DNA from: Monoplex corrugatus
Taxonomy: Eukaryota > Mollusca > Gastropoda > Littorinimorpha > Ranellidae
Assembly (NCBI GenBank): GCA_030674185.1
Contig: JAPXFY010000015.1
Coordinates: forward strand, 23,070,986-23,134,985
DNA: 64,000 nucleotides
Direction of reading: 5' to 3'
Position numbers and translations under genes: made by a program. The notes below the pieces were generated by a model. It was not told where the DNA came from. It made no database searches and saw nothing but the letters and a program-made list of their open reading frames with translations. Below, in pieces: positions 1 through 36,625 of this stretch. The stretch's first letter is position 1. Each line of letters starts with the position of its first letter.

Positions 1-99
1 CTGGTGGATAGGGTGAGTGAGTCAAAGGGTTAAGTTTTTGCTATGCTAGCATGGTTGACAATGCAGGATGCTGGTGAACAGGGCTTGGGAATCAAAGGG
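1..99. mobile_element. TTAA-flanked MITE, right end (family T1), left end outside window
   Basis: Ends ...TCAAAGGG followed by TTAA (100-103), and contains the CTGGTGGATAGGGTGAG and GAGTCAAAGGGTTAA blocks shared with copies at 10262, 10842 and 11742. Piggybac-type termini are inferred from CCC...GGG next to TTAA. Confidence 0.6.
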
Positions 100-215
100 T
101 TAAAAATCTGTGGAAGTTTTACAGGGTCTTGAATCAAAATTTGGATAAATCAAGCTGATTCAACACATGGTTGGAAATGGATGGTACAGTAACAACACTC
201 ACATCTCAGACCTAC

Positions 216-14958
<14,743 letters not shown>

Positions 14959-15314
14959 CCTGTACTTTCTCTCAAACAAGGCTTAAGCAAAAACCTGTAA
15001 AGTGCAATGCTTCAATGAGTAATGAATACTCAATAAATCGAACACGATCATATTCATTACAATACAAGTATTTTCATGCCACATTACAGCTCTAACACAA
15101 AATCTGGGTATCCTTTTTTTTCCCACCCACCTTCTTCTTTTCTTTTTTCTTTTATATAAAGAGTCTGGGTTGTAGTGGACTAAAAGACTAGTGCAACTGT
15201 TTATTTAACATTTATAATCAATCAGTAAAATTATGATAATTTTATGCACACAGTAATACACACACAATGCACATACGCAAGCATACACACACAAACATGT
15301 GCACAGTTATATGT

Positions 15315-15925
15315 GTACACACACACACACACACACACACACACCACACACACACATACACACACACACATGCAAAGCGCACACATGCATGTCTGCAAGC
15401 AAGTTATAATCAGAGCATGCGCTGATATGCCTTACTGTTATAGTCCTATGTATCATACGCATGATGTAAATTATGTAAGAAGATGCATACTAGGATGAAA
15501 ATGGTTAATTTGCACATGTATCTTAAATTTATGTAAGAAAATGCATATTAGGATGAAAATGGTTAATTTGCACATCTTAAAAAGGCTAACACTAGTAACA
15601 GGATAAATTTTGACAATTTCACAAAATGGTCATTAAAAATAAAAAAATTTTAATTCAACACTGAAAAAGTCTGCCACAGAACCTACTGTCCAGCTTTCTT
15701 GATGTCTGAATAAAGGTACATCAGTTTTTAAGTTTACATTTATTTTCTCAGCCTGACAACCACAGGGGATTTGAAATATTTTCATCACACCAATCAAAAC
15801 TGAACTTGTGAACATATTTATAACTAAGACAGACAGAAACAGAGTGACAGACACATATATACAGATTGTCAGAGAGAGAGAGGGGGGGGGGAGGGACAAA
15901 AGAGACAGAGAGAGAGAGAGGGGAG

Positions 15926-15997
<72 letters not shown>

Positions 15998-16012
15998 ACG
16001 CGCGCAATGTGT
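15315..16012. repeat. Microsatellites and a short tandem duplication upstream of PEX5
   Basis: (CA)n 15317-15371; a diverged direct duplication sharing AGGATGAAAATGGTTAATTT (about 15470-15519 and 15530-15577); (GA)n 15870-15928 merging into (GT)n 15929-16000. No gene seen. PEX5 5' UTR exons or its promoter could be anywhere in 14960-17840 but are not recognisable. Confidence 0.85.
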
Positions 16013-16139
16013 GTGTTGGAGGAGGAGGGGGGATATACCTGTACCTTGTGTCTATAGATGGGCGGGAGATGAGTTCGTGCATGTTGCTATGCATGCACAT
16101 TCTGTCACCAGCTGTTAAGTTTCTACTCTCAGTACAGTG

Positions 16140-16455
16140 TAACAAAATCTTACAATTCAACTGAACTCAACATCTGACTTCCTGAGTTCAATCCCAGCCC
16201 ACAGCATAAAATTAGCCTGTTTGTTGCCCATCTTAATGCACCAATCAATCCAGTGAGGTCATCTTAATCATGTTTCGTAACTCCTGTCCTTTCCACCACC
16301 CCCCTCCCCCTAATTTCATTTCAAGACTTTGCAAATGCACAGGATTTTGTGGTGGCTAAAGGCATAGCTGCCAGTTCACAGATGACAGATTGGGTGGAGT
16401 GCACATAGAATTGTCTGAGTGCAATGAACCCTCTTGAATAAACTTAACTTTTACC
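16140..16455 (+). mobile_element. SINE-like repeat, family S3
   Basis: Head CCTGAGTTCAATCCCAGCCC, GTTGCCCATCTTAATG, a C-rich centre, and the family 3' end GGTGGAGTGCACATAGAATT followed by GTCTGAGTGCAATGAACCC. Other copies at 16935, 24755, 26525, 41985 and, inverted, 20510. Confidence 0.65.
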
Positions 16456-16469
16456 TTGAACAATATTAA

Positions 16470-16563
16470 CAGTCCTCAAACTCAACTTAGGATAGACTAG
16501 TAGTGCTATTGATTAGTACAACCATGCTCATAGGGAAAAACATACACATGATGAAATGTGTGC

Positions 16564-16643
<80 letters not shown>

Positions 16644-16745
16644 AGAGTCCTCAAACTCAATTTAGGATAGACTAGTAGCGCTATTGATTCGCACAATTAT
16701 GCTCATAGGGAATTTAATGTACACATGATCAGATGATGATATGTG
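16470..16745 (+). repeat. Direct duplication flanking a (TG)n microsatellite
   Basis: About 95 bp (16470-16565), beginning AGTCCTCAAACTCAA and containing TTAGGATAGACTAGTAG, is repeated at about 16645-16745. The (TG)n of about 40 units at 16566-16640 lies between the copies. Confidence 0.85.
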
Positions 16746-16934
16746 TGTATGTGTATACTTGTGTGCATTTGTCACTGACTTTCTATGTATGTATGTGTGT
16801 GTTTATGCCGAGAGCTGTGTATGTATGTACACATGTGTCTCTTGTGTGTGCATGCATGAGGGAGTCACACTTTAACTGTGCTGTTGACCTGTCTTGTAAA
16901 TTATGTAATACAGGCATATAGGTTTGAGAATGTT

Positions 16935-17320
16935 ACTCTGCACTGATTGCCTGGCTCTGTTGCTGGTTTGACAGAGCCATGGATTCAAGATCAAATGAAA
17001 TATTCTTGAGTTTGATCCCAGTCCATTCAATACTATTTTGTTGGCTGCCCATCTTAATGTTTCTCCCCCCCCCCACCCCCTTCACTATGGTATTTCAAGT
17101 TTTTCCCCCGTTGGCGTGTATATATATCCAGAACTGGATTCTGCCGACGTCTACACATCAAGATCAAGACCTTACCAGCACACTCGACACTGGGTTTTGT
17201 ACAGACTATGGGAGTCTGCCAAATAAATGCTGGCAGGTTGCTGGCAGGTTTGGTTGGAGTGCATATGGAATTGTCCGAGTATGATGAATCCATCTTGAAC
17301 AAACACCAAACTCAGGTGAC
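16935..17320 (+). mobile_element. SINE-like repeat, family S3
   Basis: Contains TTGAGTTTGATCCCAGTCC, GCTGCCCATCTTAATGTTTC, a C-rich run, and the 3' signature GGTTGGAGTGCATATGGAAT followed by GTCCGAGTATGATGAATCC. The fullest copy in the window. Confidence 0.65.
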
Positions 17321-17837
17321 TGAGTACTCTGTAAAGTAGAACAAATACGATTGATAATCTAAGCCTGATGTTGACGTTCACGTTGGCTTCGAGTTGGGCA
17401 GCTCGGTTCAATGTGTTCACGGTTACATTTGATTAAGTCCACAGATGTGATCTTTAAGATTTAGTCTGACAGCTCACACACACATAATACAATCACTAGC
17501 GCGGCAATACTACTACGGCAACAAGGTAGAACCATAAATAATACAGACCCAAACAAACAAGATCTGGAAGTATACTCCGACTTTCTCAGGCCATAGGTCG
17601 ACCGGAAACAGAGTTCCTTTTGACCTTGACCCCATATGAGGCCTAGCCACAGACAATTAAGGGTCTTAATCCACAAGTACAACTGACACACACCCCGCCC
17701 CCTCTTTTTGTTTGTTATTTTGTTTTTGTTTTGTTTTGTTTTGTTCACTTAAATAGCTTAGATTGTAAATGAACACAGAGTTGTAAATTCTCGACATATT
17801 TATTCATTACTAGAGTATTATGAATATTCTCTTTAGA
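17321..17837. other. Non-coding stretch upstream of a LINE
   Basis: Several CG dinucleotides (about 17370-17540) and a (TTTTG)n stretch near 17712-17742. No exon recognised. A PEX5 promoter here is possible but unsupported. Confidence 0.4.
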
Positions 17838-17919
17838 TCTAGGTGACATCAATGTCCACTATGACAACACTCACCGTTATGACACAAGACATATCATCAA
17901 CTCTCTGTCCAATCACAAT

Positions 17920-19197
17920 ATGACTCAACACATTTCTGAACCAACCCATCAAAAAGGTCACATTCTTGACTGGATCATTTCTCGTGATCACCACAATTCC
18001 GCTACTGACAACTGCTTAGTTCTTTCTACCCGTCTAACTTCAGCCCTTCCATCTGACCACTCTGCCCGTACCATGCGCACAGTGACTCGACGCAATCTCA
18101 AATCTATCGACCTCTCCACATTTTCATCTGATGCCTCCCGTCTCCTTTCTGAAAAGTCACATAACCTTGCCGATGAATTCTATACTACTCTCCACCATCT
18201 TCTGGACACTCATGCTCCAGCCACAACCCGTCTTTTACCTGACCGCCCCCCTACCCCCTGGCTCACTCATGAGATTGCCTGTGCAAAACGTGCCCGCCGC
18301 AGAGCAGAGCGCCGTTGGCGCAAATCCAAACTCACTGTACACAGGCAACTTTTCCAAGCCTCTAAAACAAAAGTATCCACCCTCATTGCATCAGCAAAAA
18401 CAAGCTATTTCCAAACCAAAATCCTGAATGCCTCTTCTTCAAAAGAACTCTTTACAACCATGAATCATCTCCTTGGCACACGAAAAGATTTACCTCTCCC
18501 AACAAAACATACAAATGAAGAACTCCCATCTGTATTCTCCAAGTATTTCACCACCAAAATACAAACTCTTCGTGACAGGCTTGACAGGACACCCTGTCAA
18601 CCATGCCCACCTGACCCTTCCTTCTCTGGCACACCTCTTACTACTTTTACCCCAGTCTCACAAGAAGAAATTTTCAACACAATCAGATCCATGTCGTTCA
18701 AAACCTGCGAACTGGATCCTCTTCCAGGTTCTCTCTACTCCGACTGTCTCCCTACTCTCCTCCCATTCATCACTGACATCATCAACACTTCTCTTCAAAC
18801 TGGAACTGTCCCAGATTCTTTCAAGTCTGCTATTGTTCACCCTCTCCTCAAGAAATACAATTTAGACCCAAATGAACTGAAAAATTATCGGCCTATCTCT
18901 AATCTCTCTTTCTTGTCAAAACTCCTTGAAAAAGTCGTCCTCAACCAGCTGAACTCTCACCTGTCTGCCAACAATCTCCTCAATCCTTTCCAGTCAGCCT
19001 ACCGCCAGTGCCATAGCACTGAAACTGCCCTACTACACATTCTCAACAATCTCCTCCTTGCAACTGATACTGGCAAAGTCTCTCTCCTCACACTCCTTGA
19101 TCTGTCTGCAGCCTTTGATACCATTGATCATGGTATTCTCCTTTCTAGACTTCATCATACTTTTGGCATCTCTGACATTGACAAGGTTTTTAGCTGA
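17920..19197 (+). pseudogene. LINE ORF2 fragment: endonuclease C-terminus, linker, RT fingers
   Basis: 425 codons open without a stop; the frame extends upstream of this ATG into the endonuclease to about 17838. The rear of the endonuclease is at residues 1-50, a basic linker (RARRRAERRWRKSK) at about 128, and reverse transcriptase blocks 0-3 with the first catalytic Asp region (LDLSAAFDTIDH) at about 395. Terminates at the inversion junction, so the YxDD active site is missing. Confidence 0.85.
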
Positions 19198-19357
19198 ATC
19201 AGAAATTGGGACTGATGTGTTACATAATGGGAGAGAAAGAGGAGGCAGCTGAGAAAGTTTCTGACGGGTGCCAATGAGGATAGCTTCTGTCTTGTCGTCA
19301 TTAAGCTGAAGTTTGTTGAACGTCATCCTTGGCCATGTTCTTTTCACTCTTTACACC

Positions 19358-19751
19358 TTTCAAGTCTGCTATTGTTCACCCTCTCCTCAAGAAATACAAT
19401 TTAGACCCAAATGAACTGAAAAATTATCGGCCTATCTCTAATCTCTCTTTCTTGTCAAAACTCCTTGAAAAAGTCGTCCTCAACCAGCTGAACTCTCACC
19501 TGTCTGCCAACAATCTCCTCAATCCTTTCCACTGGCTCCCTGTATCAAAGCGCATACAGTACAAACTAGACACCATGTGCTACAAAAGCCTCAATAACGC
19601 AGCCCCCGATTACCTGTCAAGCCTACTTGAGATCTATGTTCTCTCACGTACCCTCCGCTCTGCCTCCGATCCTCTGACTTTTCGCTTTCCACGCACTAAG
19701 CTCAATACCTATGGTCCACGAGCCTTCTCTGTTTCTGGTCCACTCTCCTGA
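19358..19751 (+). pseudogene. LINE C-terminal piece fused to a duplicated RT segment
   Basis: First about 58 codons repeat residues encoded at 18820-18992 (FKSAIVHPLLKKYNLDPN...). At ...NNLLNPF the frame continues as HWLPVSKRIQYKLD, the C-terminal domain. Stop at 19751; the expected remaining C-terminus (LPLSVRQQPTFVSFKSALKT) continues in another frame to about 19840. Confidence 0.85.
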
Positions 19752-20009
19752 ACAAACTTCCTCTCTCAGTCCGTCAGCAACCTACTTTTGTCTCCTTCAA
19801 GTCCGCTCTCAAAACCCACCTTTTCTCCTCCGCATAAAATCCTAACCTCACTCAACCCCCCCCCCCCCCCCTCTGCAGCCTGTCTCCGCTCGGAGGGGAA
19901 TCACATGGTTGTAATATATAATTGTATATGCTATGCTCTCTATAATTTTCCATTGCTTTTATTCTTGCTTTTATTGCTTTTATTCTTTCTCCCCATTTAT
20001 AGCCATGCG

Positions 20010-20055
<46 letters not shown>

Positions 20056-20509
20056 TGTTGTGTGTGTGTGTGTGTGGTGTGCGTGCGTGCGGCGTGCGTG
20101 CGTGCGTGCGGTGTGTCTGCTTGAGCGCTTAGATTTGATTTTATCAAGATTTTGCGCTATATAAATATTGTAATTATTATTATTATTAGATCTGTGCCTT
20201 TATATTTGCATGCTTGCAGAACAGCGAGGACAAGCTAGCTATCAGATAGATCCAAGTTCACTCGACTAATGGTGCCATCCTAATGAACATTTCAGTCTTA
20301 CAGTGCTATCAGTCAACATCGAATGCATGCTGGATTGTTGCCCTTTACAGTAACAGAACATTATCAAACTTACCAAGAAACAACAGACAATGAAATAAGA
20401 TATGAAAGTAACCATTAGAACCACTTGTCATAAATAAAATGAAATGACATGAAGTGAAAGTTTAATATTTTTTAAAGTTTGGGTTCCAGCAATATAGATA
20501 TCAGCTTTT

Positions 20510-20650
20510 AGTTTGGAGTTTGATGTTTGTTCAAGTCAGATTCATTGCTCTCAGACAATTCCATATGTGCTCCACTCAAATTTGTCAGCAACTACCAGAG
20601 TCCAAAACCTTATAAGCTCGTAAGGTCTTGAAATGTGGGAGTGTGAGGCT
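20510..20650 (-). mobile_element. SINE-like repeat, family S3, 3' fragment
   Basis: The reverse complement contains GAGTGGAGCACATATGGAAT followed by GTCTGAGAGCAATGAATC, the 3' signature of the family. Confidence 0.6.
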
Positions 20651-20917
20651 ACTTTTTAATTAGGAATTAGGAGAGGTGAGACAGAATGGAGTGGGCATGA
20701 TAACATCGGGCAAGCATAATCTCATATATTCTGGAGAGGACACACATGCAAGAACGGTAGGCATAATAATGGACGATGACAAACAAAAGTCTATCAAAGG
20801 ATACTGGACAATATCAGACCGTGTTTTACTAGATAGATTGGAAGGCAAGCCATGTAACATCAATATCATAAAGTATATGCACTAAAATTTGTAAGTACTG
20901 AGGAAGAAATTGACAAC

Positions 20918-21011
20918 TCCTATGTTGAATTAGAGACAACCAAGGATACTCCTATGTTGAATTAGAGACAACCAAGGATACTCCTATGTTGAATTAGAGA
21001 CAACCAAGGAT
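20918..21011 (+). repeat. Perfect 32-bp triplication inside the RTE LINE
   Basis: The block CTCCTATGTTGAATTAGAGA-CAACCAAGGATA occurs three times head to tail with no differences, in the endonuclease region. Confidence 0.9.
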
Positions 21012-21089
21012 CAATGTAAACCACAGGACGTTACAATAATAATGGGAGATTTTAATGCTGAGGAGAAAAGTACGTAGATGACGTAGTTA

Positions 21090-21312
21090 ACCTCATAGTT
21101 TCTCCCTGGGTCTACCTGGTGCTCTTTTCCCCCCTCAGCTTTCTTTTTGTGATTAGGTGCTCAAATTTCCTATGAATGTTGCTTGTCTTTTCCTGATCTT
21201 TTTCATTATTGTTTTGTTATGGTTGTTGTGTGTGTGTGTGTGTGTGTGTTGTGTGTGTGTGTGTGTGTGTGCGTGCGTGCGTGCGTGGTGTATGTGTGGT
21301 GGTGTGTGTGTG

Positions 21313-21354
<42 letters not shown>

Positions 21355-21355
21355 C
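21090..21355 (-). repeat. Inverted LINE fragment and (TG)n tract within the LINE
   Basis: Plus-strand text CTGGTGCTCTTTTCC...TAGGTGCTCAAATTT matches 58180-58240 (CTGGTGCTATTTTCTCC...TAGATGCTCAAATTTTC), which is antisense to the RTE LINE there. It is followed by an interrupted (TG)n at 21226-21353. Confidence 0.65.
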
Positions 21356-22800
21356 TCTTTCAAGACTGTCGTGAAGCTTGTGAAAAAATCCTTAGAGCTG
21401 AAAGAAAATCAAAGAAGAATTGGATGACAAAAGACATTTTAGCTTTGATGGATGAGCGAAGACAGGCAAAGGAAAAAGAGGTAGAAAACAAAAAAACAAA
21501 AACAAAATAAGATGGATGAAGAAATAAGGAATAAGTGCAATGAAGCCGAGAAAGCTTGGCTAGAAACAAAGCACAAAGAAAAAGAAGATCGACATAAAAC
21601 AGACTCTAAGTTTGTGTACAGAAATATTGAAGAAACTGCTCAAAGGAAAGAGACATGCACATCAACTGGTTGCTTAAAATCTAAAGATCCTATGATAATC
21701 GGAAAAAGACAAAATATTGGATAGATGAGGAAAGTATATTGAAGATCTTTTTGACGATGACAGAAGAGAAAAATACATAATTAAAAAGAAAGTTAAAGGA
21801 CCACCAATAATGAAAGATGAATTTAGAACAGCGACGAAAAGGATAAAACATGGTAAAGTCCCAGGACCAGACAATATTAATATAGAAATGACCGAGGCCC
21901 TAGATGAATTTTTTATTAAAAAAAAGTCCTCTAAAATGAAATTTGTGACTCTGGAAAAATCCATAAACATATGTCAAAGTCAATTTTCATTGCACTTTCA
22001 AGGAAAGCAGGGGCTATAGAATGTCAACTCCATTGTACAATAAGCTTGATGACTCATGTAACGTAAATGCTATAAAGTATACTCACAATGAGGACAAGGA
22101 TTAAAATCAAAACGGAAACAGCAGAGGAACAATGAGGGGTTTTTGACGGGACAGGAATGATTAATGCCATATGTATCCTAAGAACTCTTATAGAAACATT
22201 AGTTGAATTGAATAAAGATTTATATTTATTCTTTTGTTGAGTATACAAACGCTTTTATCGGCTGAGATACGAAAAATTCATCAACCAACTGGAAAAGTTC
22301 AATATTGATGAAAAAAGGTCTAAGAATAATAAGGAATCTATATTGAGAACAAACAGTAGCAATGAGCGTAGAAAATGATGTAAGCTGTTTTCAAAATATC
22401 AAGAGGGGTTAAACAGGGATGTCTTCTTTCATCGGATTTGTTTTCGCTTTAGTGCGAAATTATCATAAGAAACCCAGATGAATGCCCTGGGTAAAAGGTT
22501 GGAGAAAAAATGATAAAAAATCGTCCTTATGCAGATGACAACCTCACGTAAAATAGCAGCAAATGGCACGACATTGATACAAGTGATAAATCTAAATATC
22601 TCAGAACACAGTCACCTAACACACGGCAGATGCACATTAGAAATATCCAGCGGAATTGGGCAAGCTAAAACAGCAACCAAGAAAACGAAAAGCATTCTTA
22701 CCAAAAATGCCAATCAATTAACATCAGGAAGAGATTTCTTCAGTGTTGTATAGAACCAGTACTGTTGTACGGGTGCAAAGCCTGGACAAATCAACAAGCT

Positions 22801-23393
22801 AAGTCAGATACAAACCGAAATGCAACGTGGGGAGATGACACACCCTTGGACATAGCCATACAATGTGCACAAACCAGGTTGAACATTATTAACATAGAAT
22901 ATATGAGAAGAAAGCAAAATAAAACAAATAAAAAACAATGAAGGGGAGGGGTATGATGCATGCCAAATCCAACACTATGATGAAAGTATGTGATCTGAAA
23001 CACATACAATAGTCGAACAAATCATAAATGGATCAATACTATCAAATCACATTTGTTGGCATAGAGTAAAGAGAAGACATATTTAGTATTTTTGACACAG
23101 AAAGATAATATCATAAAGGTGGCTTACTAAAGGTTTTATTAGGACAGTGTATGTAGTTCTAGAAAGTAGGTTTTAATTAGAATATCATTTACGATATTTC
23201 AAGCAGATATTTGTGAAGAGAGATTGTGCTATGAGACAGCAAGAGAACACGAACATGAAATTTATTGGATACCGTCAACAGTTACAATAAGGATCACAGC
23301 GGTTTTGCTAAACGCACAAAGATTAGGTAACTGCAATATATCAAATATCAAACATACATGGGCAAATGCCGCATTGAAACCAGGATAGCAGCG

Positions 23394-23397
<4 letters not shown>
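22801..23397. other. AT-rich intergenic DNA
   Basis: May include decayed LINE 3' sequence. Nothing specific recognised. Confidence 0.4.
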
Positions 23398-23467
<70 letters not shown>

Positions 23468-23515
23468 GAGAGAGAGAGAAGAAAGAAAGAAAGAGAGAGA
23501 GAGAGAGTGAGAGAG
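23398..23515. repeat. (GA)n microsatellite
   Basis: Polypurine tract of about 110 bp, GA units with a few interruptions (GGGA, GAAAG). Confidence 0.97.
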
Positions 23516-23894
23516 TCAATGCAGGTATATGTCTTAATCTCCAAGGGTGAAAAAACAAGATGTTATTTCTCTTGCAATGATAAGAACAAAGAAATAGAAA
23601 AACGTGGTTTTGGAGGGGTGGGGGGAGGAAGGATCATGGAGGCTTTCCTTGTGAAGGACCTAAGATTGGCAAATCACCCCTGTAAGGTCACGTATGACCT
23701 TTCTTTGTACCCATTCACATTTGTTTCTCTGTTTTTCTTTTTGTTTGTGCTTACCATTGCAAAGAAGACAACCCTATTTTCTCGCTCATGGGGCTCAGGC
23801 CATGTACCTGCATTTACTCTCTTGGAAAATGAAACGTTTTCTTTTTACACTATCATTTATTGTCATTCAGATGCCTGTGGTCATGAAATGTCGC

Positions 23895-24050
23895 CTTTAA
23901 GTCAACACGTGACGTCATCGGAACTGGGTGGGCAGCCATATTGGATTGTTGACAGATCGCTGGGCTACGAGACGCCACGGCTTTCACCTTGTTGTGAGAA
24001 ATATTCTGCCCGTTTATAGCCACCGTTCTTTTGACTGAAACACAAGGAGG
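23895..24050 (+). promoter_or_regulatory. PDE6D: PDE6D proximal promoter: E-box overlapping CRE, YY1-like site
   Basis: Within 160 bp of the ATG: CACGTG at 23906-23911 overlaps a perfect CRE, TGACGTCA, at 23910-23917, and GCCATATTGG (YY1-like and inverted CCAAT-like) lies at 23935-23944. CG dinucleotides are locally more frequent than in the AT-rich surroundings. No TATA box is evident. The transcription start is inferred to lie between about 23950 and 24040. Confidence 0.6.
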
Positions 24051-34548
<10,498 letters not shown>

Positions 34549-35200
34549 GAGTGTTGTCGTAAGCTGTCTACTCCATGCGGATATATGTTCTATTTGTTTC
34601 ATTCCACTTCATCACAGCTGGGAACCCACCACATTCTTCTGTGGATGACCAAACTCCCGTTGCTTTGTCATGATATTGGAGAGATCAGAAAAAACTTCAG
34701 CAGGCAAATGAAAAAGAGGACATAGTGATGCAATATCATGTGACCGTTTTGTTGTGTGCTTCAGGTATTGTCTTTTCTGTAAATGATTTTAGTGTCAAAG
34801 ACAGATGGGCAGTGTGATTTTTCCTTTTCCATTTTTAAAAGATATGAATGAATCAGGGAATCAGTCAGATCATTTGAGTGTATGTGTGTGTTGTGAAAGA
34901 AAAAAAGAGAGTAAGGCTAATAATTTCTCATAATATAAAATTTGTCTTACTTTGGCTGGTAATTTGTCATCAGTGCCAATGTTGGGGGTTGCTTTCTAGT
35001 TGTTTATGTGTGTATGTGTTTTTTGTTTTTGTTTTTTTGTTTTTTGTTTTTGGTCACAACTGTCACAGCCATCCTAAATCAGACACTTGTGTAATTTCCT
35101 GATAAAATTGGCTGCAACTCTCCATGGTGACAAGTTTTGCATTGGTGTCTCCTTTCTGATTATTTAACTTTATACAATAAAAAGATTCTCACGGGAGTTT
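34549..35200 (+). other. PDE6D: PDE6D 3' UTR with likely polyadenylation signal
   Basis: Non-coding DNA after the stop codon. A canonical AATAAA at 35176-35181 would give a 3' UTR of about 650 nt. The poly(A) site itself cannot be proved from sequence. Confidence 0.55.
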
Positions 35201-36354
35201 GTTGATCACCATGCAAATGTTGTTTTGGCCACTTCTAAGGCCTTCTTCAGTCCAAGTGGATGATTGTGCAGCTGGACATGTCTTTGCTGGATGAGTGGTG
35301 ATTACTTGGTATGAGCTCCTGTTTATAGATGACAGGCAGTTCAAATGTGATATCTCTGTTCATTGACGGCTGGTCCTTCATGTTTCCACAGTTTTGGGGA
35401 CACCAAGAGTTTTTATGTTTTCCCATGATACTTGGTGTCTTTATTTCTCCATTGAGAATCTTATTATTATTTACAGTGTGATGGGTCTGGAATCAATGTG
35501 CGTTCACCCCAAAATAGATCTGGGATGAGTCCTGATGTCAAGACTTAAAACTTGCTAGATGTTAATGTGGGTTGACTTTCTTCATTTCACTTATTTTATT
35601 CAAGAAAGCTGGTATTGCTGGATGGTGATATGTTTGATATATTTGAGCCATATTCTGACTGTGACCACGTAGACTGATGATGATTAGTGAGCAGGCGGCC
35701 ATTTCAATTCATGCAAAATTATTTTGTAAAGGCAGACATTGTTCAGACATATATTGTAAGTGCAAAAATGGTTCCCAAACAGACTCGTTAAATGGACTGA
35801 TAATTAACAGTTGATTGAGTTGTGTCTTGAGCTGTATTGGAAGAAGTACTGTACTGCTTAAAAGAAAATAAACAGATACCAAAGCAACAGTTAAAAGAAA
35901 ATGCTGGCCAAACTAAATGGCTGTTTGTGGTCTGCATACATGCAAACCATCTAGCACTTAGATGTGCTTTTCTGTTTCAGTTGCATTGAATGAATACTTA
36001 ATGTCCTCCTTAGCACTGTGTTATATTTTTGCAGACTTCTTGAGAAACAAAAGAAGAAATTCAACAGTTAGATAAACAAGGTAAGGTAAGAGGTGTGGAG
36101 GGTGTAACCACGTGCACATATACACTTTTTAGCCTTTCCTTGCAAGTGATGTCGAAGGGGCTTCTTTGTTGTATGTGATTTGATAGATTGCGCACCCTTT
36201 CCTTTCGTGATCAGATGTATACCTTTTTCTTTCATGATCAGCTCGCTTCATTTGCTGTTTTTCTATTTGTTTCTACTGTTCATTTTTTTCTTGGATGGGG
36301 GAGAGTCAGTATGTCCTCTTCTGTCATTATTTGTCAGTGACTATTAGTTGACAT
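35201..36354. other. Intergenic DNA after PDE6D
   Basis: No gene recognised. A second AATAAA at about 35865 could serve as an alternative PDE6D poly(A) signal. Confidence 0.4.
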
Positions 36355-36625
36355 GGATGCCTGTTTGGCATAGAGGTAGAGTTGGCTTCCTGTTGGCTTC
36401 CAGGCTAAATACTCACGTGCGAGTCTGGCTTATGAAAATTTCATGCATATAGATAGCCTCCAGACTTCCCATTTGTGAATGGGTATCTGACTGTGTTCAG
36501 GGTTGGGGAAGATAAAGCGCCAGCAGAAATGATGAGACTCAACTTCAGAAGCCTGACCTGAGAGTGTGAGATCTTTGCACCTCCTCAGTGAAAATTATGG
36601 TTATGGGACAACCAAGTTTTGTTCA
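36355..36625 (+). mobile_element. SINE-like repeat, family S2
   Basis: Head TTTGGCATAGAGGTAGAGTT resembles an A box and ACGTGCGAGTCTGGC may be a decayed B box. Shares GGGTATCTGACTGTGTTCAG, GGGGAAGATAAAGC and GGTTATGGGACAACCAAG with 7875-8160. Confidence 0.6.

Larger units (their letters stand above)
17838..20188 (+). mobile_element. CR1/Jockey-like LINE, 5'-truncated and internally rearranged
   Basis: Starts inside the endonuclease (DLGDINVHYDN, HILDWIISRD, LPSDH) and runs through the linker into reverse transcriptase (LKNYRPISNLSFLSKLLEKV, QSAYRQCHSTETALL, LLTLLDLSAAFDTIDHGILL). At about 19180 it joins a 160-bp piece in inverse orientation (LQLNDDKTEAILIGTRQKLS on the minus strand). At about 19358 a 174-bp copy of the earlier reverse transcriptase segment restarts and fuses to the C-terminal HWLPVSKRIQYKL...TYGPRAFSVSGP domain. 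A frameshift follows. The 3' end is GCGCTATATAAATATTGTAA with an (ATT)n tail at 20188, preceded by a (TG)n tract (20006-20115). Not functional: the reverse transcriptase core with its YxDD box is absent. Confidence 0.9.
20655..22800 (+). mobile_element. RTE-like LINE, degraded, with internal inversion
   Basis: Endonuclease: TSGKHNLIYSGEDTHARTVG and KGYWTISDRVLLDRLEGKPC (20700-20870), then TIIMGDFNAEEK (21030-21070). Linker: NWMTKDILALMDERRQAKEK (21418-21480), NKCNEAEKAWLETKHKEKED. Reverse transcriptase: KRIKHGKVPGPDNINIEM (21840-21890), GVKQGCLLSSDLF (about 22405-22445). C-terminal: NGTTLIQV, GRCTLEISSGIGQAKTATKK (22550-22680), RDFF, then YCCTGAKPG. Frameshifts and stops throughout. An inverted piece of the same family plus a (TG)n tract lies at 21090-21355. 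Related copies: 58048-59400 (minus) and 3' ends at 9848, 55990 and 61140. Confidence 0.82.

Noticed and set aside
22529..22753. 74-codon frame as a separate small gene
   Set aside because: It is the C-terminal segment of the RTE-like LINE (GRCTLEI block).
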